Shown here: in pieces, positions 8,353 to 17,850 of the stretch | Position numbering within the stretch: the first letter of the stretch is position 1 | Layout of the letters: every line of letters begins with the position of its first letter | Assembly: GCF_025061645.1 (NCBI RefSeq) | Contig: NZ_JANYMP010000006.1 | Span: 266,434 to 330,433 of the forward strand | Direction of reading: 5' to 3' | DNA length: 64,000 nt | From: Umezawaea endophytica | GTDB lineage: Bacteria > Actinomycetota > Actinomycetes > Mycobacteriales > Pseudonocardiaceae | The notes under the pieces: model-generated | Databases searched by the model: none | What the model was told of the DNA's origin: nothing | What the model saw: the letters and a program-made list of their open reading frames with translations, nothing else | Position numbers and translations under genes: made by a program

Positions 8353-9600
8353 ATGAGCACGACCCCCGTTACCCAGACAACCTCCGAGGGCTGGTTCAGG
8401 TCGCTCGGTCAGCGCGGCAAGCGTGCCTTCGTCGGTGCGTTCGGCGGCTACGGTCTCGATTCGTACGACTACTGGATCCTGCCGTTGAGCCTCGTGGCGA
8501 TCACGTCGTTCTTCGGCATCTCCAAGGGGCAGGCCGGGTTGCTCAACACGGCCACGCTCGTCCTGTCCGCGCTCGGCGGGGCGGTGGCCGGGGTGTTGGC
8601 GGATCGGATCGGGCGCGTCAAGACGTTGTTGATCACGGTGATCACGTACGCGGTGTTCACGGTTCTGTGCGGGTTCGCGACGAGTTACGAGATGTTGTTG
8701 GTGTTCCGCGGGTTGCAGGGGCTTGGATTTGGTGGGGAGTGGGCGGCTGGGGCGATTCTGGTCGCGGAGTACTCGAAGCCGGAGTATCGCGGGCGGGCCG
8801 TGGCGTTCATCCAGAGTGCGTGGGCCGTGGGGTGGGGGCTTGCGGTTCTGGTCTACACGTTGGTGTTCTCGTTCGTGAGCGCGGACATGGCGTGGCGGGT
8901 GATGTTCTGGACCGGGGCGCTGCCCGCGGTGTTGATCCTCTACATCCGACGGACGGTGCAGGACGCGCCGGGAACCGTTGAGCAGCGGGAGAAGAGCAGT
9001 CGGGGGTTCTCCGCGATCTTCAAGGGCGGGCTGGGGCGGACGACGTTCTTCGCGGCACTGCTGGCCACCGGGGTCCAGGGTGGGTACTACACGTTGGCGA
9101 CCTGGCTGCCGACGTACCTGAAGACCGAGCGCGGGCTGACGGTCATCAACTCGACGGGCTACTACGCGTTCCTGATCTCCGGCGCGTTCATCGGGTACGT
9201 GTGCGGCGGGTTCATCACGGATCGCTTGGGGCGCAAGAAGACCTTCGCGCTGTTCGCCGTCCTGTCGGCGATCCTGATCATGCTCTACACGCAGATCCCC
9301 GTCGGGGCGAACACCGTCGTGCTGTTCCTCGGGTTCCCGTTGGGCTTCTGCGCCTCGGCGATCTTCAGCGGGTTCGGGTCGTTCCTCGCGGAGCTGTACC
9401 CGACGGACGTGCGCGGCACGGGGCAGGGCTTCACGTACAACTTCGGGCGTGCCGTTGGGGCGTTGTTCCCGGCGGGGGTCGGGTTCATGGCCGAGAGCAT
9501 GGGTGTGGGTGGGGCGATGGTGTTCGGGGCCGCGGCGTACGGGATCGCCGTGCTGGCGCTGCTCGGGCTGCCGGAGACGGTGGGACGTGAGCTGACGTGA
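8353..9600 (+). CDS. MFS transporter (sialate/aromatic-acid:H+ symporter-like)
   Basis: 415-residue integral membrane transporter with about 12 helices. Signature loops are [46 protein letters not shown] and, in the second half, [17 protein letters not shown] and [27 protein letters not shown]. These place it near NanT-like and aromatic-acid symporters. ATG at 8353 is preferred over the in-frame GTG at 8347, which would fall inside the ribosome binding site GAGGTG. Its stop overlaps the next start (GTGA), so the transporter is coupled to a DUF1445 enzyme and likely imports its substrate. Controlled, by position, through the palindrome at 8280-8296. Confidence 0.9.
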   Translation: MSTTPVTQTTSEGWFRSLGQRGKRAFVGAFGGYGLDSYDYWILPLSLVAITSFFGISKGQAGLLNTATLVLSALGGAVAGVLADRIGRVKTLLITVITYAVFTVLCGFATSYEMLLVFRGLQGLGFGGEWAAGAILVAEYSKPEYRGRAVAFIQSAWAVGWGLAVLVYTLVFSFVSADMAWRVMFWTGALPAVLILYIRRTVQDAPGTVEQREKSSRGFSAIFKGGLGRTTFFAALLATGVQGGYYTLATWLPTYLKTERGLTVINSTGYYAFLISGAFIGYVCGGFITDRLGRKKTFALFAVLSAILIMLYTQIPVGANTVVLFLGFPLGFCASAIFSGFGSFLAELYPTDVRGTGQGFTYNFGRAVGALFPAGVGFMAESMGVGGAMVFGAAAYGIAVLALLGLPETVGRELT

Positions 9601-10352
9601 CACCGGACGAGGTTCGGGCCCGCGGCTGCGGGCCCACCTCGGGTCTGGCGCCGGGGTTCGCGCAGGCGAACCTGATCGCCGTGCCCGAGGACTGGGCGTA
9701 CGACGTGCTGCTGTTCACGCAGCGGAACCCCAAGCCGTGCCCGGTGCTGGACGTGACGGACGCGGGCGGCCACCGCACGGTCCTGGCGCCGGACGCGGAC
9801 CTGCGCACCGCGATCCCGCGCTACCGGGTGTGGCGGGACGGGGAACTGGTCGACGAACCCGGTGACGCGACGCCGTTCTGGCGCGACGACCTGGTGTCGT
9901 TCCTGATCGGGTGCAGCTTCACGTTCGAGGGCGCGCTCGTCGAGGCGGGCGTGCCGCTGCGGCACGTCGACCAGGAGCGGAACGTGTCGATGTTCGTGAC
10001 GAACCGCGAATGCCGGGCCGCGGGGCGGATGCACGGGCCGATGGTGGTGTCGCAGCGCTGGATCCCGCACGCACTGGTGGACACCGCTCGGCGGGTGAGC
10101 GGTCTGATGCCCGCGGTGCACGGGGCTCCGGTGCACGTGGGTGATCCGGCGGAACTCGGCATCGCCGACCTGTCCGCGCCGGACTTCGGGGAGGCGGTCG
10201 TGCCCGAGGAGGGTGACGTGCCGGTGTTCTGGGCGTGCGGGGTGACGCCGCAGGCGGCGCTGATGGCGTCGAAGCCGCCGTTCGCGATCACCCACGCGCC
10301 CGGCCACATGTTCGTCACGGACGTGCCGGACTCGACCTACCGGGTGGGCTGA
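9597..10352 (+). CDS. DUF1445 (YcsI-family) putative hydro-lyase
   Basis: 251 residues matching the DUF1445/YcsI family. Typical family landmarks are [100 protein letters not shown] and [33 protein letters not shown]. Family members often sit with 5-oxoproline or allophanate-hydrolase-like genes and are annotated as hydro-lyases. The reaction here is not established. The GTG start overlaps the transporter stop, indicating a two-gene operon for uptake and conversion of one compound. Confidence 0.9.
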   Translation: MTPDEVRARGCGPTSGLAPGFAQANLIAVPEDWAYDVLLFTQRNPKPCPVLDVTDAGGHRTVLAPDADLRTAIPRYRVWRDGELVDEPGDATPFWRDDLVSFLIGCSFTFEGALVEAGVPLRHVDQERNVSMFVTNRECRAAGRMHGPMVVSQRWIPHALVDTARRVSGLMPAVHGAPVHVGDPAELGIADLSAPDFGEAVVPEEGDVPVFWACGVTPQAALMASKPPFAITHAPGHMFVTDVPDSTYRVG

Positions 10353-10435
10353 CCAGCCCGTTTTGTCCGACTGGGGTGGGAACGTCCCACCTGGACCACC
10401 GGTACCGGGTGGTCCGAAAGCCCGCCTGAGACGAA

Positions 10436-10456
10436 TAAGGCAAGAAGGTTGCCTAA
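10436..10456. promoter_or_regulatory. Operator-like inverted repeat upstream of first chitosanase
   Basis: AGGCAA-gaagg-TTGCCT (10438-10454) inside TAAGGCAA...TTGCCTAA. The half-site GGTTGCCTAAT recurs upstream of the second chitosanase. Actinobacterial GH46 genes are known to be controlled through palindromic promoter operators by ROK-family CsnR; identity with that site is inference. Confidence 0.55.
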
Positions 10457-10578
10457 TCGCGATCCAGTGGTTTAGCGTGACCGCCATCACCCCCGGTCCC
10501 TGCCGGGTAGCTGACGGAAGACCGCAGACACCAGCCGCCGCAGCCGTGTGTCCCATCCCCTGTTTCGCGGAGGTTCCC

Positions 10579-11415
10579 GTGTTCATCTCAGGCAGGCTCC
10601 TGCGCCTGGCCGCGGTCACGACGATGTCGATCGCGCTCGTCTCGACGGCCACCGGCCCGGCGGCGCTCGCGAAGCCCATGGCCGCGGACGGCGTCACGGC
10701 GGCGGTCGACCTGACCGACGCCGCGAAGAAGGAGATCGCGATGAAGCTGGTCTCCAGCGCCGAGAACTCGTCGCTGGACTGGAAGGCGCAGTACAGCTAC
10801 ATCGAGGACATCGACGACGGCCGCGGCTACACGGCGGGCATCATCGGGTTCTGCTCCGGAACGCACGACATGCTCGAACTCGTGACCGAGTACACCAAGC
10901 GGTCGCCCAACAACATCCTGAAGAAGTACCTGCCCGCGCTGCGGAACGTGGACGGTTCGGACTCGCACGCCGGGCTGGACCCCAACTACACCAAGGACTG
11001 GAAGACCGCCGCGAAGGACCAGGTCTTCAAGGACTCGCAGAACTTCGAGCGGGACCGGGTGTATTTCAACCCGGCCGTGAACCAGGGCAAGTCGGACGGC
11101 GTCCGGACGCTGGGGCAGTTCATCTACTACGACGCGATCGTGATGCACGGCGACGGTGACGACAGCACCAGCTTCCGCAACATCCGCAAGCGGGCGCTGA
11201 CCAAGGCCAAGCCGCCGTCGCAGGGCGGCAACGAGACCACCTGGCTGCACGCGTTCCTGGACGCTCGCGTCTGGGCCATGAAGCAGGAGGAAGCGCACTC
11301 CGACACCTCACGGGTGGACACGGCCCAGCGGGTGTTCCTGAACGCCGGGAACCTGGACCTGAACACCCCGTTGAAGTGGAAGGTCTACGGCGAGAGCTTC
11401 TCGATCAACTCCTGA
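10579..11415 (+). CDS. Secreted chitosanase, glycoside hydrolase family 46 (copy 1)
   Basis: Endo-acting hydrolase of chitosan, exported by an N-terminal signal peptide (residues 1 to about 28: RLLRLAAVTTMSIALVSTATGPAALA). 278 residues. The GH46 catalytic glutamate is in SSAENSSLDWKAQY and the aspartate in YIEDIDDGRGYTAGIIGFCSGTHDM. Conserved YYDAIVMHG and ARVWAMKQEEAHSDTSRVDTAQRVFL follow. GTG at 10579 has GCGGAGG upstream; an in-frame extension back to 10363 crosses the promoter motif and lacks signal-peptide character. Followed by a terminator and a close paralogue, so the pair are separate transcription units. Confidence 0.93.
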   Translation: MFISGRLLRLAAVTTMSIALVSTATGPAALAKPMAADGVTAAVDLTDAAKKEIAMKLVSSAENSSLDWKAQYSYIEDIDDGRGYTAGIIGFCSGTHDMLELVTEYTKRSPNNILKKYLPALRNVDGSDSHAGLDPNYTKDWKTAAKDQVFKDSQNFERDRVYFNPAVNQGKSDGVRTLGQFIYYDAIVMHGDGDDSTSFRNIRKRALTKAKPPSQGGNETTWLHAFLDARVWAMKQEEAHSDTSRVDTAQRVFLNAGNLDLNTPLKWKVYGESFSINS

Positions 11416-11428
11416 TCCGCGCCACGGG

Positions 11429-11466
11429 ACGGGCCCTGTCGACCACGGTCGGCGGGGCCCGTTTTC
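11429..11466 (+). terminator. Intrinsic terminator after chitosanase copy 1
   Basis: Stem ACGGGCCC / GGGCCCGT with an inner GACC/GGTC hairpin, followed by TTTTCTG. It separates the two chitosanase transcripts. Confidence 0.8.
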
Positions 11467-11533
11467 TGTCCTGAGTAGACCGATCGATTTGTGGAAACCG
11501 TTGCCGGTAAACATGTTTTGCCGACGTTGTTGA

Positions 11534-11554
11534 TAGGGAAGGAAGGTTGCCTAA
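11534..11554. promoter_or_regulatory. Operator-like repeat upstream of second chitosanase
   Basis: TAGGGAA-ggaagg-TTGCCTAA: same right half-site as at 10436-10456, left arm with one mismatch and a spacer one base longer. It lies 76 bp before the GTG of copy 2; the first site lies 123 bp before copy 1. Confidence 0.5.
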
Positions 11555-11629
11555 TTGCGCGGGCCGGGGTTACGGTGGCCGCCGCACATCCGCCGCCGTG
11601 CTCCACTCCCTTGCTCCACGGAGGTATGC

Positions 11630-12463
11630 GTGTTGAAATCAGGCAGGTTCCTGCGCTTGGCCGTCGTCGCCGCCGCGTCCGTCGCGCTGGTGTCCGGCGG
11701 TGCCGGAACGTCCTCCGCGTGGCCGATGGCCGCGGACGGGGTCCGGGCTCAGGCCGTCGACCTGGATTCCCCGGCGAAGAAGGAGATCGCCATGCAGCTC
11801 GTGTCCAGCGCGGAGAACTCGTCGCTGGACTGGAAGGCGCAGTACGGGTACATCGAGGACATCGGTGACGGTCGCGGGTACACCGGCGGGATCATCGGGT
11901 TCTGCTCCGGGACGCACGACATGCTCGAACTGGTGGAGGAGTACGCGCGCCGGGCGCCGGGGAACGTGCTGGAGAAGTACCTGCCCGCGCTGAGGGAAGT
12001 CGACGGGTCGGATTCGCACGACGGCTTGGATCCGGGGTTCACCGGGGACTGGGCCGCCGCTGCCGGGGACCCCGTCTTCCAGGGGGCGCAGAACGACGAG
12101 CGGGATCGGGTCTACTTCACCCCGGCCGTGGACCAGGGCAAGTCCGACGGCGTCCGGACGCTGGGGCAGTTCATCTACTACGACGCCATCGTGATGCACG
12201 GCGGCGGGAACGACTCGACCAGCTTCGGCGGGATCCGGAACCGCGCCCTGTCGGTCGCCCGGCCCCCGGCCCAGGGCGGCGACGAAGCGGCTTGGCTGCA
12301 CGCGTTCCTGGACGCTCGCGTCTGGGCCATGAAGCAGGAAGAGGCGCACTCCGACACCTCACGGGTCGACACGGCCCAGCGGGTGTTCCTGAACGCCGGG
12401 AACTTCGGGCTGGACACCCCACTGGCGTGGCAGGTCTACGGGGACAGCTACCGGATCGGGTGA
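11630..12463 (+). CDS. Secreted chitosanase, glycoside hydrolase family 46 (copy 2)
   Basis: 277 residues, strongly similar to the upstream chitosanase over the mature domain (same SSAENSSLDWKAQY and GYIEDIGDGRGYTGGIIGFCSGTHDM catalytic segments, same AHSDTSRVDTAQRVFLNAGN tail). The signal peptide differs in sequence (LRLAVVAAASVALVSGGAGTSSA). GTG at 11630 follows GGAGGTATGC. The mature domain has more acidic and fewer lysine substitutions than copy 1 (for example EEYARRAPGNVLEKY against TEYTKRSPNNILKKY), suggesting divergence in charge after tandem duplication. Ends at a strong hairpin. Confidence 0.93.
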   Translation: MLKSGRFLRLAVVAAASVALVSGGAGTSSAWPMAADGVRAQAVDLDSPAKKEIAMQLVSSAENSSLDWKAQYGYIEDIGDGRGYTGGIIGFCSGTHDMLELVEEYARRAPGNVLEKYLPALREVDGSDSHDGLDPGFTGDWAAAAGDPVFQGAQNDERDRVYFTPAVDQGKSDGVRTLGQFIYYDAIVMHGGGNDSTSFGGIRNRALSVARPPAQGGDEAAWLHAFLDARVWAMKQEEAHSDTSRVDTAQRVFLNAGNFGLDTPLAWQVYGDSYRIG

Positions 12464-12476
12464 GACCAGCGGAACG

Positions 12477-12508
12477 CGAAGGGGGCCACCACCCGGCGGC
12501 CCCCTTCG
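12477..12508. terminator. Bidirectional hairpin terminator, chitosanase 2 / DUF2567
   Basis: Perfect 11-bp stem CGAAGGGGGCC / GGCCCCCTTCG with 10-nt loop between convergent stop codons at 12463 and 12525. Confidence 0.8.
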
Positions 12509-12524
12509 GCGTTCGTGCGCGGGT

Positions 12525-13124
12525 CTAGCCCAAGCGGCGGCCCAGGTCGTCCATGCCGTTCCACGCCGCGAGGCAGCCGTAGGCCAGTGCGGTGGCCATC
12601 GGCCAGGCGACCACGCCCCACCAGGTTTGCAGGGCCGGGGCGGTCATGATGGTGTCGCCGACGGCGAACTCGCCGGTCGGGGCGTAGTGGTCGGCCGCCA
12701 TGCCCACGCCGGTCTTCTGGCCCAGGTACGCCGCCAGTGCCGACCCCAGCACCGCCGCGAGCATGATGACCGGGCCTCGGCGTTCCCGCAGCAGCCACAC
12801 GGCTATGCCGGTCAGCAGACCCGCGCCCAGGCCGAGCAAAACGAAGACCATCAGCGCGTCCAGGGCGTGGTAGCTCTCGCCGCCCACCGGGATCAACTGG
12901 GCGCCGTCCTGGACGACCTTGTTCTGCCCCGGCGCCAGGCGGGACCACAGCCAGCCGAGCGGCAGTGCCAGCGCCGACAGGGCACCCGCCAGGCAGACGG
13001 CCGGGAGGAGGTCGCGCTTGACGACCACCCGCGGGCGTCGTGGGTGGAAGTCGAGCACCCACTGCGGCAGCACTGGTGGGATGCGCACCGGCACAGCCCT
13101 GTCGTCCACCGGTTGTTCCACCAC
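12525..13124 (-). CDS. DUF2567 membrane protein of the biotin cluster
   Basis: 199 residues with an N-terminal cytoplasmic arm and four hydrophobic segments (about 40-58, 88-110, 117-132, 165-187). Between the first two is an extracellular-type loop RLAPGQNKVVQDGAQLIPVGGESYHALDAL. It resembles actinobacterial DUF2567 proteins; the M. tuberculosis homologue Rv1591 likewise follows bioB and Rv1590. No function is established. Same strand as bsaP, 36 bp downstream of it. Start is GTG-GTG; either codon could be used. Confidence 0.8.
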   Translation of the reverse strand: MVEQPVDDRAVPVRIPPVLPQWVLDFHPRRPRVVVKRDLLPAVCLAGALSALALPLGWLWSRLAPGQNKVVQDGAQLIPVGGESYHALDALMVFVLLGLGAGLLTGIAVWLLRERRGPVIMLAAVLGSALAAYLGQKTGVGMAADHYAPTGEFAVGDTIMTAPALQTWWGVVAWPMATALAYGCLAAWNGMDDLGRRLG

Positions 13125-13160
13125 CCGCGACCTCCTCGTGAACCGAAGCTGACCCGGAGA

Positions 13161-13346
13161 TTACCGCGCCGACGTGATCTCGCCGTGACGACTGCACCTG
13201 GCCGTCCAGCCCGCGGGGGTGACCTGGACGACCATCCGGCGGGCGCACTCGGCGCAGTAGCGCGGCGGGTCGATGACCGAGAGGCGCTTCTGGCACGCCG
13301 CGTGGTCGCCGTCCGCCTGCTTCCCGCAGTAGGAGCAGTACGCCAT
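13161..13346 (-). CDS. bsaP: Biotin synthase auxiliary protein BsaP-like, small Cys-rich protein
   Basis: 61-residue protein with two CxxC pairs (CSYC near residues 4-7 and CAEC near 31-34) plus single cysteines at HAAC and ARCSRHGE, a zinc-ribbon or Fe-S pattern. Its ATG overlaps the bioB stop by one base (TGATG), so it is translationally coupled to bioB. This is the position and size of Rv1590/BsaP, reported to support BioB iron-sulfur cluster function in mycobacteria. Identification rests on cysteine layout, length and synteny. Confidence 0.82.
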   Translation of the reverse strand: MAYCSYCGKQADGDHAACQKRLSVIDPPRYCAECARRMVVQVTPAGWTARCSRHGEITSAR

Positions 13347-14374
13347 CAGAGCGTCTGGCTGAGCGCCTTGATGGGCATGCTCAGCTCGTCCAGCATCTCC
13401 AGGTCCTGCACGGCGGGGCGGCCCAGGTTGGTCAGGTAGTTGCCGACGATGATCGCGTTGATGCCGCCGAGCATGCCCTGCTTGGCGCCGAGGTCGCCGA
13501 AGGTCAGCTCGCGGCCACCCGCGAAGCGCAGGATGGTGCGGGGCAGGGCGAGCCGGAACGCGGCCACGGCGCGCAGCGCGTCCGCGCCCTCGACGACCGG
13601 GTAGTTCTCGTACGGGGTGCCGGGGTTCGGGATGAGGAAGTTCAGCGGGACCTCGTCGGGCTCCAGGGACGCGAGCTGCACGGCGAACTCGGCGCGCTGG
13701 GCGAGGGTCTCGCCCATGCCGATGATGCCGCCGCAGCAGACCTCCATGCCCGCGTCGCGGATCATCCGGAGGGTGTCCCAGCGCTCTTCCCACGAGTGGG
13801 TGGTGACCACGTTCGGGAAGTGCGACCTGGCCGTTTCGAGGTTGTGGTTGTAGCGGTGGACGCCCATCGCCACCAGCTCGTCGACCTGCTCCTGGGTGAG
13901 CATCCCGAGCGAGCAGGCGATCTGGATGTCGTTGCCGTCGTCGCGGATGGCCTTGATGCCGTCGCGGACCTGGGAGAGCAGGCGCTTGTCCGGGCCGCGC
14001 ACGGCGGCCACGATGCAGAACTCGGTGGCGCCCGTGTCCGCCGTCTGGCGGGCGGCCTTGACCAGGCCGGGGATGTCCAGCCACGCCGAGCGGACGGGCG
14101 ACGGGAACTGGCCGGACTGGGAGCAGAAGTGGCAGTCCTCGGGGCAGCCGCCGGTCTTGAGGGAGACGATGCCCTCGACCTCGACCTCGGGGCCGCACCA
14201 GCGCATGCGCACGTCGTGCGCGAGGGCGAGCAGATCGGAGATCCGGTCGTCGGGGAGTTCGAGGACCTCCAGCACCTGGGCTTCGGTCAGGCCGACACCG
14301 CGCTCCAGGACCTGCTCGCGGGCCACGTCCACGACGTCGGTGCTGCGGTCGACCTGCTCGGGTGCTGCGGTCAC
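13346..14374 (-). CDS. bioB: Biotin synthase (radical SAM)
   Basis: Inserts sulfur into dethiobiotin using two Fe-S clusters; cytoplasmic. 342 residues from GTG at 14374, which has GAAGGAGAA upstream; an in-frame start at 14407 has no such site. Radical-SAM cysteines C77, C81 and C84 are in [16 protein letters not shown]. The auxiliary cluster region includes [18 protein letters not shown] and [10 protein letters not shown]. The conserved [23 protein letters not shown] and [13 protein letters not shown] follow. Downstream of bioA and bioD on the same strand and coupled to bsaP. Confidence 0.97.
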   Translation of the reverse strand: MTAAPEQVDRSTDVVDVAREQVLERGVGLTEAQVLEVLELPDDRISDLLALAHDVRMRWCGPEVEVEGIVSLKTGGCPEDCHFCSQSGQFPSPVRSAWLDIPGLVKAARQTADTGATEFCIVAAVRGPDKRLLSQVRDGIKAIRDDGNDIQIACSLGMLTQEQVDELVAMGVHRYNHNLETARSHFPNVVTTHSWEERWDTLRMIRDAGMEVCCGGIIGMGETLAQRAEFAVQLASLEPDEVPLNFLIPNPGTPYENYPVVEGADALRAVAAFRLALPRTILRFAGGRELTFGDLGAKQGMLGGINAIIVGNYLTNLGRPAVQDLEMLDELSMPIKALSQTL

Positions 14375-14453
14375 GACTTCTCCTTCGGCAGACGGGCGTT
14401 CGAGCAAGTGTGCCGCACGGCACGGATCGAGTCCGCGCGACGAACGTCACCCC

Positions 14454-15170
14454 CTACACGTAGTGCGAGGCGAACGCTTCCGGGTCGAAGGTGCCGCCGA
14501 ACCAGGGTGACAGCGCGCCGCGGGCCACGTCGAGGAAGTCGGCCGGGTGCAGCCTGGTCACGCCGTTGGGCAGCACGCCGAGCAGCGGGCCGCCCGCGGC
14601 TTCCGGCAGGTCGGTGAGGTTGCTGCGGCACGCGAGGTCGGGCGCGGCGGGCCAGCGGCCGACGACGACGCCCAGCGATTCCAGGCCGCGGTGGAGGATC
14701 GCCTCGGCGGTCAGCGCGGTGGCGTTCAGCGTGCCCAGCCCGGCCGCCGCGACGACGAGCACGGGGGCGTTGAGCGCCCACGCCGCGTCGGCGATGGTCG
14801 TGCCCTTCTCGTCGAACCGCACCAGCAGCCCGCCCGCGCCCTCGACCAGCACGAGGTCGTGGGTCGCGTTCAGCTCGGTCACGGCGGCGGCGATCTCCGA
14901 CGGCGACACGGTGGGTCTGCCCGCGCGCCTGGCGGCCGTCGCGGGTGCCAGCGGGTCCGGGTACCTGGCCAGTTCACGGGTGGTGATGGCCGGACCCGCG
15001 AGGCGCAGGACCTCGTCGACGTCGCCGGGCTCGCCGGGCAGCAGCCCGGTCTGCGCGGGCTTGAGCACGGCGACCCGTCTGCCGTCGGCGGACGCGACCG
15101 CGGCCAGCGCGGCCGTCACGGCCGTCTTGCCGACCTCGGTATCGGTACCGGTGATCACGAGGACGCTCAC
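14454..15170 (-). CDS. bioD: Dethiobiotin synthetase
   Basis: ATP-dependent ureido-ring closure of 7,8-diaminononanoate to dethiobiotin. 238 residues. P-loop GTDTEVGKTAVTAAL at residues 8-22, the substrate region VLKPAQTGL, the acid motif VLVEGAGGLLVRFDEKGTTIAD and the nucleotide-binding LVVAAAGLGTLNATALT. GTG start. Lies between bioA (76 bp upstream) and bioB (79 bp downstream). Confidence 0.95.
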   Translation of the reverse strand: MSVLVITGTDTEVGKTAVTAALAAVASADGRRVAVLKPAQTGLLPGEPGDVDEVLRLAGPAITTRELARYPDPLAPATAARRAGRPTVSPSEIAAAVTELNATHDLVLVEGAGGLLVRFDEKGTTIADAAWALNAPVLVVAAAGLGTLNATALTAEAILHRGLESLGVVVGRWPAAPDLACRSNLTDLPEAAGGPLLGVLPNGVTRLHPADFLDVARGALSPWFGGTFDPEAFASHYV

Positions 15171-15246
15171 GGGGAACCACCCTACGCAGAAGCGGAGGGC
15201 ACTACCGGTTGACGGGTGTCCCGTGGCCGGGCCGGCGCCCGGATCG

Positions 15247-16486
15247 TTATCCCGCCTTCGCGGCCGCCACGACCGCCGCGCAGATGGCCGCCACGTCGTC
15301 GTCCGTGCAGACGAACGGCGGCATCGTGTAGACGAGGTCGCGGAACGGCCGCAGCCACACGCCGTGGTCGATCGCGGCGGCGGTCGCGGCGGCCATGTCC
15401 ACCTCGTGATCGAGCTGCACGACGCCGATGGCTCCGAGCACCCGCACGTCGCCGGGCGCGTCGGCGAGGCCCGCCTTCAGCCCCGCCTCGATCCGCCGCA
15501 CCTCGCCCCGCCAGTCCTGCGAGAGCAGCAGGTCGACGGACGCGGACGCCACGGCGGCGGCCAGCGGGTTGCCCATGAACGTCGGCCCGTGCGCCAGGAC
15601 CGGCACCTCGCCGCGGCTGATGCCGTCCGCCACCCGCTCGGTGCACAGCGCCGCGGCCATCGTCAGGTAACCGCCGGTCAGGGCCTTGCCGACGCACATC
15701 ACGTCCGGGCTGACGTTCGCGTGGTCGGCGGCGAACAGCTCGCCGGTGCGGCCGAAGCCGGTGGCGATCTCGTCGAAGACCAGCAGCACGTCGTTGGCCA
15801 GCGTCAGCTCGCGCAGCACGTGCAGGTAGCGCGGGTCGTGGAAGCGCATCCCGCCCGCGCCCTGCACCACCGGCTCCACGATCACCGCGGCCAGCTCGTC
15901 AGCGTGCTCCTCGATCAGGTCCGCGAGGTGCTGCACGTACGCGGTGTCCATCTCGGCGGGCGGCGCGTCGGCGAACACCTGCTCGGGCAGGACGCCCCGC
16001 CACAGCGAGTGCATCCCGCCCTCCGGGTCGCACACGGACATCGGCTGGAACGTGTCGCCGTGGTACCCGCCCCGCCAGGTGAGCAACCGCCGCTTGGCCG
16101 GTTTCCCCTGCGAGCGCCAGTACTGGAGGCACATCTTCACGGCGACCTCGACCGACACCGACCCCGAGTCGCACAGGAACACGTGCCGCAGCGGCTCCGG
16201 CGTGATCTCGACGAGCTTCGCCGCCAGCCGCACGGCGGGCTCGTGCGTGAGCCCGCCGAACATCACGTGGCTCATCCGGCCGAGCTGGCCGCGCACCGCG
16301 TCGTCCAGGACGGGGTGCCGGTAGCCGTGGATGGCCGCCCACCAGGACGACATGCCGTCCACCAGCTCACGGCCGTCGTCCAACCGCAGCCGGACACCCT
16401 CCGCGGACTCGACGACGAGCGGCGCGCGGGTGCCCGGCATCGGCCCGTACGGGTGCCAGACGTGCTCCCGGTCCAGTCTCAGCAGC

Positions 16487-16500
<14 letters not shown>
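15247..16500 (-). CDS. bioA: Adenosylmethionine-8-amino-7-oxononanoate aminotransferase
   Basis: PLP class III aminotransferase that makes 7,8-diaminopelargonate using SAM as amino donor. 417 residues, full length. Landmarks: HVWHPYGPM at the N-terminus, [73 protein letters not shown], and the PLP lysine in [17 protein letters not shown]. Its first 14 bp overlap the end of the upstream P450 gene, implying a shared transcript. Confidence 0.96.
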
Positions 16501-17716
<1,216 letters not shown>

Positions 17717-17734
17717 GACACCCCTCCCATGGTG

Positions 17735-17751
17735 AGTTAACTGTGTTAACT
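17735..17751. promoter_or_regulatory. Palindromic operator candidate upstream of P450-bio operon
   Basis: AGTTAAC-TGT-GTTAACT, perfect 7-bp arms, 19 bp upstream of the P450 ATG. AT-rich and symmetric in an otherwise GC-rich region. It could be the site for a biotin regulator or a TetR-type repressor; no regulator gene is adjacent. Confidence 0.6.
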
Positions 17752-17850
17752 GAACGTCCGGACATCCATCGGTGTCCCATGTTCTTGGTCTTGTCACTCG
17801 AATGGACGAGCCACTTCCGACAAACCCGGCGAAGCCCCACCGACCGTGTC

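Noticed and set aside
7717-8981. Proline/serine-rich open frames on the plus strand and Gly/Arg-rich frames on the minus strand around the C/T tract
   Set aside because: They reflect the repeat composition, have no domains or credible starts, and two of them run into the MFS gene in the wrong frame.
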